Positions 12,130-23,042 of a stretch of 64,000 bases of DNA are shown one piece after another. Made by a program: the position numbers and the translations under genes. A model generated the notes under the pieces. It worked only from the letters and a program-made list of their open reading frames with translations, was not told the origin of the DNA and did not search any database. Within the stretch, counting starts at the first letter, position 1; every line of letters begins with the position of its first letter. Origin of the DNA: Stachybotrys elegans (lineage: Eukaryota; Ascomycota; Sordariomycetes; Hypocreales; Stachybotryaceae); the NCBI GenBank assembly GCA_020746835.1, contig JAGPNK010000015.1, forward strand, positions 1 through 64,000, written 5' to 3'.

Positions 12130-14400
12130 CTAGGGCTTGCTTGTGATCATTCGTCGGCGTCTTGCTTTCCGCTGCCTCCTCTGCTTGACTTGCTCCGACG
12201 ACCGCAGAGTTACACCATGGACCCGGTACACATGGGACCGGAACTCATCAAGACATTTCAATTTGAGATTCCGACACTTGGGATGCTCACATCGGATCTT
12301 TTCACCGCTCTGCTCAGCCTGCTCGCGCCCCACCAGATGCTGCCTGTCGAAGTGGTCGTTCATGACGGTAGGTCGACAATATATAAATGTACGCTCCCTC
12401 GAAGAAAGTCGCTCGTCGCCAATACAGTCTGGGCATTGTGCCCCATGCATAAGAAGAGGGAAGGGATCAGGGCCAAGACCCTTGTCCGGCTCTGCTGGCT
12501 CGGTCTTGATCGGTGCGCTAGCCGTGACTTTGCGTTGAATCCGATCGCGCTTTGCCGTCTCTCTCATGTCACAGAGCGCGACCATCAGGTCGATAACCTG
12601 GATCATCCGTTGCAGGACGGCGTCCTCGGTAAGATCGTCAGGTTGGTGGCAAACAATCTCCGCCAACTGTGCTCGCTCTGGGATGGAGACATTGATGATA
12701 GGCTCGACATACTCCTCCTCTTCCTCGCCACGCGCCTGTCTTTCAATATCCCAGGTGGGACGGTTATAGAAGTAATGTTCGCGGTATTCCTTGACCACCT
12801 GCCGGTTGCGCTGGGCACGTTTAGTGCGAATCTCATTGGTAAGCTTCCGGATCCTTTCCTCTGCTTCGTGCCCTTCGATTCGATAGCGGCCCTGCTTTAG
12901 CTGGGCTCGCTCCTGCTCAAGCTCGACAATCTCGGGGCCCGGCGCGAGATTAGCCCATACCTCCTCAGGTACCATGTCCGCTGTCGCCCGAGGATCGCGT
13001 GTGAGACTGACGTGTGCGAAGAGTCGGAAAAGCTGACTTTCCTTCTCTGCTTCTAGGAAAGCATTCTGCATATCGAAATTGGCAATCTCGTTCAGGTATG
13101 CGTGATGAAACGTAGCAAACTGAGGGTCGTGGCGCATCATTTGGTCACGCACAGGGTCCGGTGCGTCTCCTAAACCAGGGCAGGTCAGCATGCCATTGCA
13201 AACCACGAAAATCGGCCTCCTTTCTGGACGTGGGAAGGCTGAGCGCGGCGGTACATACCATTAGCGGCATTTGAGGCGCCACGTCTAGCGAATCTAGGAG
13301 TCCATTTCTTTTCGTGTCCTGAGTCGAGACTTTGCTGACCCATATCATCTCTGAGCTTAGAATAAAGCATAGCCTCAACGCCCGAAAGCGTTGTCCCTCG
13401 ATATCGACGGAAAACAAGGGTTTTTTAGCATAGACTTCTTCCATCGAAGCGGAATGCATTGCTGGAAGCGTGGCGGTTGTATACTGAATATTGCTGATGC
13501 ATCTATCAAGCTCGGCGCATCGAATGCTTTGTCGTGTAGAGCGAGCGAGAGCATTGTCGAGAGGGCGCAGAATATAATTCTCCTTGTCGGAGAGAAAAAG
13601 AAAATCGTCCTGTTTGGATAGAGGTTAGTTAGTGGCTTCGACTTCAACTTCAAGCGGGAGTAACATACGGCTTGGGCTTGTTGTCTGCTCCTTTGTGATG
13701 GATGAACTTGATGGCCATCGCTGGGACGCAACGCCCAGTGACGGGGTGCCGCACAATCATCATCAGTATGTCCTCATAACAGAGAGCTTTTGGTCGCCCA
13801 CGCCCTATGGTCTCCTGAGAAAGAAGGCCTTCAAGAAGTTGAGAATCTTTGTCAAGAGCTACTTCTTGGTTCTCGCTTTTATCTTCGCCATCGTCTGAAG
13901 CGGCTGAGGGGGCCCCAACCACCTTTCGACTAAAAAGCTGCTCGGTCGATCCGTCTTTCGGCTTCTTCCGTTCGCCGTCCACAAGCTCAGCTGGCCGTGC
14001 TCCAGTGTAGCAAAGAAGTTGATAGCAGCAGTTCAGCTGTATGCGGTGTCGCTCGCCGGGGAAGACTATAGTATCGTATGCGAGGTTGAAGGTCAAGATA
14101 ACAAGCAAATTATCCACGTTCAGTACCGGCTTTCCGTCGATGTTTGGAGGGCGATGACCGAAACGAGGGATAAGAACACATCGGTAATACTATATCACGT
14201 TAATCACCTCCATTTCAAACAGCCTGTATGCCATGTATAGGACTCGAAGTGTCTACAAACCTTGTATACCTCTTTAGTATCATTCCGATCCATGTACTGA
14301 CCAGTCACGGTAGTATATAGCTGCTGGAACTGCCGAATGTACTCTTCGCAAGTGGCCCATGATTTAATCTTCGAATTTTCGCAAATGTAAATACTATGCC
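12130..14400 (-). pseudogene. DUF3435 / FluG-domain tyrosine recombinase relic (Starship captain-like)
   Basis: Read on the minus strand, the protein runs through introns 14260-14190 (GTTTGT...TATAG), 13668-13610 (GTATGT...AACAG) and 13258-13170 (GTATGT...TTTAG). It starts abruptly near SKIKSWATCEEYIRQF and ends at 12130. Conserved DUF3435 blocks are VLNVDNL, CYTGARPAELVDGERKKP, GRGRPKALCYEDILMMIVRH, KFIHHKGADNKPKP, FARRGASNAANG and DPVRDQMMRHDP. The C-terminal part has zinc-finger-like CPDC...H and CEHPKC...H. The order R (TGARP), K (HHK), R (RRG), H (MRHDP), Y (HHAYLN) fits a tyrosine-recombinase active site; that assignment is mine. A one-base insertion (GGG for GG, about 13381-13383) breaks the frame before VEAMLYSK. 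The 5' third is missing and a dispersed repeat lies at the truncation. Confidence 0.72.
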
Positions 14401-14424
14401 TCGAAATTCTGTCCCTTGTTTTGT

Positions 14425-14473
14425 GGCGTCGAGAGAGGGCGCGAAAGGAAGAATATTTCATTTCGAAAGGCAC
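14425..14473. repeat. Dispersed short repeat at the broken end of the recombinase relic
   Basis: GAGAGGGCGCGAAAGGAAGA with TTTCATTTCGAAAGGCACC matches the motif at 31-412 and 3926-4211. It sits exactly where homology to the N-terminal part of DUF3435 proteins is lost. It may be what truncated the gene. Confidence 0.45.
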
Positions 14474-14710
14474 CGAAAAGCACAAAAATTCACACCCACA
14501 ATACCTATTGCAATCATGCTCGCAGTAAAATACTGCTAGACACCTGAAGAGGTTGTTCCATCTCAACTCTGTTATTATCGATACAGAATATATTGGACGA
14601 GCTTTCACGCCCCCTCCGCTCATGAGGCTCTAAACAGGCACTTTGGTGGAACCAGACGGCTTGATGGTTCTAAAGAAGACTCAATAAGGACCCAAGACAT
14701 TCCTGATTTG

Positions 14711-15544
14711 CTAACGTCTGAAGCAGCCCTGAGCCCTGAGCGACAGCGCCAGGGCTGAGGGTTCACTAACGCCGGGGAATTCTTTCGCATTGCAGACGGT
14801 GAAGAATTCGCTTTCGACTGTGGCCAGGAAGGGGCGGCGCTTCTCCCAGCCAGGTAATGCAACTTCGCGTTCTGAGCCGACCATGACGACCTTAAACATG
14901 AGTCTGTAGGATCCTGTCATGCGGCACGAAAGATCGTCAAAGACGAAGAAGCAGCCTTTATCACCATCCTCATCCTCCGCGAGGGAGGATGTCGCAACCA
15001 CTGAGCCCATTAGAAGGTTTGGGCGATTAGACTCTGATTCAGCCATGCGAGAGACATCTATCTCTCCAATATCGTCGAGAATCGAGCAGGACATGACGTA
15101 ACTCTCAGAGAGATATTTCTCGACCTCAGAATCGGATAGTCTGGTACTCTCGATGACGAGTTCGACTATTGGAGCCGGATCAATCGTTCGCCTGCCTTTC
15201 TCACCAAGCCCGCAGGATCTAGCGCATTTGGGTTGGTCGTGGATCTTTAGTTGGAACTCAATGTCACTCAAGACTGATCTTCTGCCCTCCCCCAGGAGAT
15301 TGGGTATTCGTAAAGGATTGGATCTTATATCAGGCCATCGGTTCATTGCCGCTGTTGTGGGGATGCCCAGTACATCTTGGCTAAGAGCCCCCAAGATGCG
15401 GTTGCCAAACTGAGAAGCTGAGACAGAAGAGCTGGGAGCAAGGCTGGGGGTGGCCCCATGTGTTTCCGTGGGGCAAGTAAACGGAGGGGGTTGATAATGA
15501 CGTCCCGAGTCATCACTGTCACGGTGAGGAATTTTAGAAGCCAT
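14711..15544 (-). CDS. Velvet-domain regulatory protein
   Basis: A single open frame of 277 residues starts at the ATG of MASKIPHRD. The first ~85 residues are proline/serine-rich. From about residue 85 the velvet fold can be followed: EFQLKIHDQPKCARSCGLGE, RRTIDPAPIVEL, then NLLMGSVVATSSLAEDEDG, KGCFFVFDDLSCRMTGSYRL, and FFTVCNAKEFPGVSEPSALA near the C-terminus. Velvet factors (VeA, VelB, VosA, VelC) are nuclear DNA-binding regulators that dimerise and link development to secondary metabolism. The layout resembles VosA/VelC rather than VeA. The usual basic tail after the SALA region is absent; the frame stops at QGCFRR, so the end may be lost or spliced. A 10-bp tandem repeat lies upstream. 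Confidence 0.75.
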   Translation of the reverse strand: MASKIPHRDSDDSGRHYQPPPFTCPTETHGATPSLAPSSSVSASQFGNRILGALSQDVLGIPTTAAMNRWPDIRSNPLRIPNLLGEGRRSVLSDIEFQLKIHDQPKCARSCGLGEKGRRTIDPAPIVELVIESTRLSDSEVEKYLSESYVMSCSILDDIGEIDVSRMAESESNRPNLLMGSVVATSSLAEDEDGDKGCFFVFDDLSCRMTGSYRLMFKVVMVGSEREVALPGWEKRRPFLATVESEFFTVCNAKEFPGVSEPSALALSLRAQGCFRR

Positions 15545-15743
15545 ATTCGATACTATTGCTTGGGGAGGGCGGAAGAGAGAAATGACCGTATACGCTGACA
15601 GTGGCAAAACGTCTCGCTTATTGGCAGTAAGAACAGCAGAACAAGAAATCAAAGTACAAAAGGCCGAGGAGTACAACTACTTGTATCCATCGGCCGCTGG
15701 ATTGTGACTGCAGTGAAAATTTGTTGGTTCAGCTACATGATTG

Positions 15744-15789
15744 TTTGCTCTTGTTTGCTGTTGTTTGCTATTGTTTGCTATTGTTTGTG
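15744..15789 (+). repeat. Short tandem repeat (TTGTTTGCTA-like)
   Basis: About five imperfect copies of the 10-mer TTGTTTGCTN lie in a row, 200 bp upstream of the velvet gene start. It is probably a simple repeat in its promoter region; no regulatory role can be shown. Confidence 0.6.
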
Positions 15790-16776
15790 ACATAGTGGGG
15801 AGCTCATTCAGCCAGGAATGTGGGTCAGGAAAAGACGCAGGATTCATGTGGGCGGTTTGTCACGTTGGAAGGTGCATTGACTTGCGTTCTATTATTTATC
15901 CTAGACACAGCTGGCATAACGTCATTCTTTCCAATCAACAGCTCACCAAGATCCTGCACCCGAGTCTGACAACATAGGCCGCTTATTTCTAGCAGCGTGC
16001 TGAGATCGGAAGAGTTGTAATGATAAGCAATTCCAACGGCTGACGCAGCGACATTGATTGGCTGTAGCCAGCCCACAGTCCAAAGAAAGCCAACCATAAG
16101 AAGCTTAGTATCGCCAAGGCACGATTCTCTACCATACGCATTACCAACTGCTTCGCCTGCCCTGCAAACCAATAGTTCAGCCACATCAAGGGATGTAATG
16201 AATCTATTGAGTCGGCGCCCTGGCCGAGCTGACACCGAGAATGAAGGTCCCGGGGCCTCCCTTTGGTCAGACGAAGACGCCACGAGTATGAGTTTATAAG
16301 CACGCTCATAGCATTGAAGTCCTACGAGAACAGTCAGAGTGGGGATGTAGGTCTTCGTCGAAGTAGGTCAAATCTTCATTTTAATCCCGCAGCTTGCCCG
16401 TGATGCAAAACCACTGGGTTTTGCTAACTTTCCTTAGCCCGCAACCCAAGAGAGCAGGGCAACTGAGCATCTTCTTCTGTGGCTTTTCTGACCGGCTAGA
16501 GCGGCCCTCATGTTGAGTTTGAGGTCAGACGGCCTCCCGATAGATCCAAACCTCCGGCGGACTTGCGGCGAGATATTTCATGGCCAGGCCAACGATATGG
16601 TGGGCTGTCACCAAGTCGGCATGTAATGAGCCAATACCTGGATGATGACTGGCGCTTCCCACAACCATATCTCGCACGGATCAACCTCCGTGCGGCAGAC
16701 CCACTAAAGGAGCAAGGAATGAAGCGCCAGAAATGGCTCACCAACATCCAGAAATGGAGGTAACACAAAGGGAGAG

Positions 16777-16845
16777 AACTGGCTCAGCAACCAGAACCAG
16801 ACACGGCAGAGGGTAGGCTTAAACAAACTTTAACATGGGCAAGTA
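16777..16845 (+). repeat. 69-bp dispersed repeat, copy 1
   Basis: Runs from AACTGGCTCAGCAACCAGAA to ATGGGCAAGTA. Copy 2 lies at 22827-22895 with about ten substitutions. Here it is directly joined to the CAGT-ended repeat at 16846, whereas at copy 2 the next base is unrelated. That marks the junction of two different elements. Confidence 0.6.
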
Positions 16846-16935
16846 CAGTTGGGTCAAATTTTAGCGTCCGCCCATCTAAACTTTGACTCTTCTAAAAAGG
16901 GTCCATTTTTGGCCCCGCGTGGCGCACGCACAGTG
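16846..16935 (+). repeat. MITE-like repeat, copy 2
   Basis: Begins TA|CAGTTGGGTCAAATTTTAGC and ends GCACGCACAGTG (90 bp). It shares GGGTCCATTTTTGGCCCCG with copies 1 and 3. Confidence 0.55.
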
Positions 16936-17330
16936 TGTGGCTTGCTTCCAGAAGTATCTTAAGTCCTTTGCCTCTAACAGTCAGCTTTTAGCGCCTTGGA
17001 TATCAAAGCCAGCACCCAGGTCACGAGGGAACGTCACTTGACCGTAGCGGAGTGATTGGACCAATAAGTGGGCCCCGGATATGCATACCGATGAGTGTCG
17101 GTCGACACCGATGGACTCCTATTACAGTAATACCCTAGATTAAACAATCATATAGATGACGAAGTATCCTGCGGTACTCACCATCTGTCAATACAACTTG
17201 GTTACCTAGCCTACCCTTTGGGATCACGCTACTATCATCAGATACAACACCTGACAAGCCGTTTGGTATTGGATAACATACACTCCGACCGATCCTGTGA
17301 CATAAACCTGATACGGCCCTTTGGACCCTA

Positions 17331-20300
17331 TCATTGATCACAACAACCAACCGACCTTGAACCAGGATAGGACCCGATCGTTACAAAAGTGACTCTTCCA
17401 GATGCAGAACCAATCCCCACTCTGGATTCTGAGATAGCGAGACTGTGTTGGGAGGTTGGCCGGAAGTTCACCGGCAACCAAAATGTCTTGATCCTGTCCC
17501 AGGTAATCCAACAGTCATTATCCAATCCGCATCCTGATAGTATAGGGTTATTAAGATCGAAAGGTCTTTTGTTGGGTAGGCACAACAATTGGCTCCTCTT
17601 TATCATAAGAGTCCCAGCGTCTGTGTGAAGTTGGGAACCGTCAGGAGTAAATGATAGCCGAGATGTTACTAGAGCTTTGAAAATTTGCAGACATTGGCCT
17701 GTTGTAGTATCCCAGAGCCGAACAGTCTGATCCCATGAGGCTGAGGCAAGATGCTTAGTATCCGGCGAGAACACCACTGACTGTACTGTATCGCTATGGC
17801 CCTCGAGTGTCTGCAAGCATTGGCCTGTTGTGGTATCCCAGACCCGAACAGTCTTATCATCTGAGGCTGAGGCAAGATGCTTAGCATCCGGCGAGAACAC
17901 CGCTGAGTTTACCCTATTGTTATGGCCCTTCAGTGTCTGCAGGCATTGGCCTGTTGTGGTATCCCAGACCCGAGTAGTCTGATCCCATGAGGTTGAGCCA
18001 AGATACTTAGCATCCGGCGAGAACGCCACTGACCATACTGCATTGCTATGGCCCTTGAGTGTCTGCAGGCATTGGCCTGTTGTGGTATCCCAGAGCCGAG
18101 TAGTCTGATCCCATGAGGCTGAGGCAAGATTCTTAGCATCTGGCGAGAATACTACTGACTGTACTGCATCGTTGTGGCCCTCGAGTGTCTGCAGACACTG
18201 GCCTGTTGTGGTATCCCAGACCCGAACAGTCTTATCATTTGAGGCTGAGGCAATATGCTTAGCATCTGGCGAGAATACCACTGAGCTTACCCTATTGCTA
18301 TGGCCCCCAAGTGCCTGCAGGCATTGGCCTGTTGTGGTATCCCAGAGCCGAATAGTCTGATCCCGTGAGGCTGAGGCAAGATGCTTAGCATCTGGCGAGA
18401 ACACCACTGAAGTTACCCAGTTATTATGGCCCTTGAGTGTCTGCAGACACTGGCCTGTTGTGGTATCCCAGACCCGAACAGTCTTATCATTTGAGGCTGA
18501 GGCAAGATGCTCAGCGTCTGGTGAGAATACCACTGAGATTACCGAGCCGCTATGGCCCTCGAGTGTCTGCAGGCATTGGCCTGTTGTAGTATCCCAGACC
18601 CGAACAGTCTTATCATATGAGGCTGAGGCAATATGCTTAGCATCCGGCGAGAACACCACTGACTGTACTGTATTGCTATGGCCCTCGAGTGTCTGCAGGC
18701 ATTGGCCTGTTGTGGTATCCCAAACCCGAACAGTCTTATCATCTGAGGCTGAGGCAAGATGCTTAGCATCCGGCGAGAATACTGCTGAGTTTACCCTATT
18801 GTTATGGCCCTTGAGTATCTGTGGGCACTGGCCTGTTGTGGTATCCCAGACTCGAACAGTCTTATCATATGAGGCTGAGGCAAGATGCTTAGAATCTGGA
18901 GAGAACACCACTGAGATTACCCAGTTACTATGACCCTCGAGTGTCTGCAAACATTGGCCTGTTGTAGTATCCCAGAGCCGAACAGTCTGATCCCGTGAGG
19001 CTGAGGCAAAATGCTTAGCATCCGGCGAGAACACCACTGACTGTACTGTATCGCTATGGCCCTCGAGTGTCTGCAGGCATTGGCCTGTTGTGGTATCCCA
19101 GACCCGAACAGTCTTATCATCTGAGGCTGAGGCAAGATGCTTAGCATCCGGCGAGAACACCACTGACTGTACTGTATCGCTATGGCCCTCGAGTATCTGC
19201 AGGCATGAATCCCAGTTTTGGTCCAAAGGACCGGATATCGAGAGCCAAGCCCATTGACTCTTCTGGAACACATTTCGTATAGGGCTTTTTAGTGGTAACA
19301 CAGCGATAAGAGCGTAGATCTGAAGCGGATAAGAATCAATAGTCGATAGATATGTAAGGCTAAACCGGATAGCATCATCCAGTAGTATTAACACTTCTTC
19401 GTTTTCCTGGGGCTTGTATAGCAATTAGTAATTTTTGTTGTTGTTTAGTTAATATAGGGAGAACGCACCTGTAATATAGAACGTAATGTTCGCAAAATTC
19501 CAAGGCTGTCTGATGTCCGCCCTATCAGACTCAGTGCTTCAATCCAGTATAGCAGGTAGCTGGAGAGGAATAGGTGGAGTTCATCATCTGAGATGTGTAT
19601 GTCTCCTTTCTTAAGGTGATCGACCCAATAAAGGCAGGCATATTCAAGCTCTGATGGGATGCATTCTGCTAATGTTTGTTGATCTATGTCGCACCGAGCA
19701 ATTCCTGTTCTTCGTGAATCACACATGTCCCTTCGAAGCTTGTCCTCCATGACGCGGAGGCAATGGACCACTATATCTTGATGCATCTGCTTCTCGTCTA
19801 TCCAAAGTGGTGTTTTATTCTGTGTCTCGGGATCAACCAAGAAATCCCGAAAAGACAGATGAAATAGGCGTATAGGATCCTTTGATGATATAGGAATATA
19901 TAGAACTGAATGAAGCATCTTCAGTTGATCGACAATAATGGCTTGTCGAACATTTAACAATCCCTCTAGAGCCGAGCTTGAAAGAGGATTCTCAAGAGTG
20001 ATGATGATGCCGACAATCTTCCGAAACTGTTGAATGATTTCATCTCTCTTTCGTTCCGATTGAATACCGACGATTTGCCGATTCAATATTGGCAAGTATG
20101 TCACATCGAGGCCAGAGGTTGCGCTCTTGCCCTTGTACGCTAGAATCTCTTCGAGAAGCTCGTCAGGGTGGCCATGACTAGGCTCAGAGATGAATCGACA
20201 AGCAGTTGCGGCAGAGATAAAAAGTGGCTTTGCGAGGTCCACCAAAGCCTTGATCCTGGAATCGCCCGGCCAGTCCGGAGGTAGCTGTGTTCCAACGACA

Positions 20301-22234
20301 GTAAGGTTATAGTCCTCTCGTATCGATCGGAATTCATGTTCTAGAAACATCGAGATATCATGTTCAATGATTTCAGATCTGATTTCGTGAAGAATGAAGT
20401 CTTGGTAGGTGCCCTGTGCCTTTGCGAACCCAAGGCGGATCGGCAAATCCGGCCTGCTAGTCACAAACACTTTCACCCCGGGTATTTGTGGGGACTGCAG
20501 GCGTGCAAAGAGATGGATGATGGTTCTAATCTTGTCATCGCCCTCACATTCATCCAGTGCGTCCACAATAATGACAAGTGGATCCGACAAAGTGATTTTC
20601 GACAAGGGCTCAAAGATCAGCTTCTGGAACTGCTCTTGCAAAGCAGATCCCGAAATGGTCGAGTCTTTCTCGATTGCGTTCATCAGCATCGGCGCTAACC
20701 TCGGCTCTTTATCCGCTAGCTGGCGGGCTATCGTCGTTATGAACTTAGTAGCATTACCTCGATCAGCCTCTCCTCTTTTGAAGAAGAAGCTGGCACCGAG
20801 ATTTTTCGTCCCAGACAGCGAGCGAGCGATGGTGCGTGATACAGTGGACTTTCCCGTCCCAGCCATACCATTCAACCAAAAGACTGACTTGGCGCTAGGA
20901 TCGTGAACCCGTGATAGGATTTGGTTGAGGAGCTCCACTCGCGTATTTTCAAGGCAGGTTGGATTCGACTCTTCGTCATGAGAATTGAATGAGGCACCCT
21001 TGGCAATAGGAAGCCGGTCAATGACTGATTTCTGGTCAGCATTAAGCATAGCAGCACTAATTCGTATTATGTTAGTACAGTTAGGAGTTGGGAGTTGGAA
21101 GTATAATAAGAACATTGTCCGTGTCTTACCCTATGCTATCTATCTTTTCAGTCACTTCAGAAAGATCTTCTCTGACTGCGATTGATTAGTGATGGACAGT
21201 ATATACGTATCAAGTGACTAACCGGATCTAAACATCTCAACTGCGGTGGGCGTCATCTGCAGCTTTTTGGACTCAACGAAGTGAAGGAGTTCCTTTGCAT
21301 ACGCGGCTGCCGTAGCAGAAGCGTACTGCTGCCACCGATCGTTCTTATGCGAATCGGCATAATCGCATATGCCCCTGATCACCAGGCACGGAAAATGATT
21401 CATCAGACCAGCTGCCTCCATCTCAACGCAGAGGCATCCGCCTATCTCTTCCGCAAGTTGATCGCGAGCAGTCGCATCTTTGATGAGCGCGTTGCCTGAT
21501 GCTATGACTCCATAATGAATCTCTGGACAAGTGTCCTCCCGTGGATCTCGTTTCACTTCCCATGAGGTACTGCACGCGCCACATGTGTCACCCCCAGCAT
21601 GACCATATTCCGACTTGAAAAGCCTGTCGTTCTCACAGCCCTGGTGAATAAAGCCGGGTAAGTTCGATCTCGTTTTTTTCATCTGCGGATTGTTGTCCCA
21701 CATAGCCTGTAAGATATCAGGGATCCTTGAGGCTGATATGAAATGTTCTGCCTGTAAGTTTGACACGGCATGGAGGAGCACCGAGGGTGGAATATTCAGA
21801 GAGCCCTTTCGCTCCCACCTTTCGTCGGGCTTTGCCTTCCCTAGGTCATACTGTATAACTCCTCCTGTTGTTCTATCAGGTTGACTGACGACAACATCTC
21901 CAAGTCGAATGTCTTGATGAGGAGGGTTTGAGACGCCACCACCTATTCCAACCAGCAGCCCAATCTTAATATGAGGGAGGGACGATAGGAGATTCGAAGC
22001 GGTCGTCGCTGCAGATGTTGTGCCATACGATCCGGCCGGAAGCGATGCTATAACTATGTTATGGTTTCCCATTCGACCCCATGTATAGGAGTTCATATCG
22101 GACTGATGCTGGTCGAATCCTTTGGGCTGCTCATGACGTTCATCGAGTAGAGCAGTCGTCGTTGCACGTTCTATAGGAAGAGCGGCGATCCATGCGACTG
22201 TATAGCAATCTGAGCTCTCGAGGCTCAGTCTCAT
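17331..22234 (-). CDS. PNP-NACHT-WD40 NLR, apparently intact
   Basis: Five minus-strand exons fit without a stop: 22234-21223, 21175-21130, 21056-19469 and 19412-17331, with the small exon 21175-21130 set between GTTAGT...CGCAG and GTAAGA...ATTAG introns and the last intron GTGCGT...ACAAG. (That is four coding blocks, three introns.) The product is 1575 residues. Residues 1-330 form a nucleoside-phosphorylase-like domain (LLVGIGGGVSNP, GVIASGNALIKDA, CVEMEAAGLMNHFPCLVIRG, CDYADSHK). NACHT has Walker A GMAGTGKST, GASFFFKRGEADRGNATKF and Walker B VIIVDALDECEGDD. The C-terminus holds 12 regular WD40 units of 42 residues plus a degenerate one. In fungi such NLRs sense non-self and drive regulated cell death; the PNP domain is an N-terminal effector or sensor. 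The ligand is unknown. Confidence 0.85.
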
Positions 22235-22506
22235 CGTAGGGAAATTAAATTTATGAGTCCATAAGATGCCTCAGGATGCCGAGTTTTGCGGAGACCGGAG
22301 TTAATACTTAGAAGATACAAAAAGATTCTTGTGATCTAGGCTATACAGGCGAAGGAGGGGTAAGGTATCGCCTTGGCTGGATCAGGCAGCTATTGCAGTA
22401 GGACTTGGTAATTGCCTAAGGCATACACTACCCAATATTTGTGCCTGAGGCACTAACTTGGCTGTTAGAGTTACAATGTTCAGGGTACTTCCAGAACCAA
22501 CTTTGG

Positions 22507-22596
22507 CACTGTGCCTGCGCCACGTGGGCCCAAAAATGGACCCGTTTAAAAACAGTGAAATTGTAGATTGGCGGACGCTAAACCTTAACCCTACTG
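22507..22596 (-). repeat. MITE-like repeat, copy 3 (inverted)
   Basis: Inverted copy of 16846-16935 and of the same length: starts CACTGTGCCTGCGCC, contains GGGCCCAAAAATGGACCC, ends AACCTTAACCCTACTG followed by TA. The interval 22235-22826 holds no recognised gene. Confidence 0.55.
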
Positions 22597-22826
22597 TACA
22601 GTAGAGGCCAACTTTTGTGTAGCCATTTCGTGTATTGAGTGGTCTTTCCGCACGGACTCCGAGCTCCACAATGTGGCTGTCACAGTGCGAATTCAATTAG
22701 ATCATAGGTACTCCTCCATAAACACACTCTTTGTTCATAAGTCACTTCCAGCCTCAAAAATCCATTACTGGCTTTTTCGTTGAACAAAGCATTTCAGTAA
22801 TGGGTGTTGATCCCTAACAGATACAT

Positions 22827-22895
22827 AACTGGCTCAGCAACCGGAACCAGACACGCCAGAGGGTGGGCTTGGACGAAATTTGGCATGGGCAAGTA
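22827..22895 (+). repeat. 69-bp dispersed repeat, copy 2
   Basis: Matches 16777-16845 over its whole length (AACTGGCTCAGCAACC ... GGGCAAGTA). It lies 150 bp upstream of the glycosyltransferase gene and may fall in its promoter. Confidence 0.6.
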
Positions 22896-23042
22896 CTGTC
22901 CTAATGATGGTAAGGGGAGGAACTTTATGACTATGGATCTCCTGCTCCAAGCTGCGATAGCTTATACAACGGTTACCGGTACTTACCTACATTCCCTTCT
23001 TCTACTTAACGAAGTTAGTTATTTGCTCTATCAATTAGAGCC

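Larger units (their letters stand above)
15790..17330. other. Intergenic stretch between velvet and NLR genes
   Basis: Overlapping open frames occur on both strands (for example minus 16283-15825 and 16768-16508), but none matches a family I know and none has believable introns. The stretch contains a 69-bp direct repeat (16777-16845) immediately followed by MITE-like copy 2 (16846-16935). Confidence 0.4.

Noticed and set aside
12190..12900. 236-residue plus-strand open frame
   Set aside because: Lies wholly antisense to the DUF3435 reading frame and resembles no family.
15825..16309. Minus-strand frames of 152 and 106 residues upstream of the velvet gene
   Set aside because: They overlap each other and a plus-strand frame, and none has recognisable domains.
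18172..18933. Plus-strand open frames opposite the second WD40 array
   Set aside because: Same reason: repeat shadow of the NLR on the other strand.
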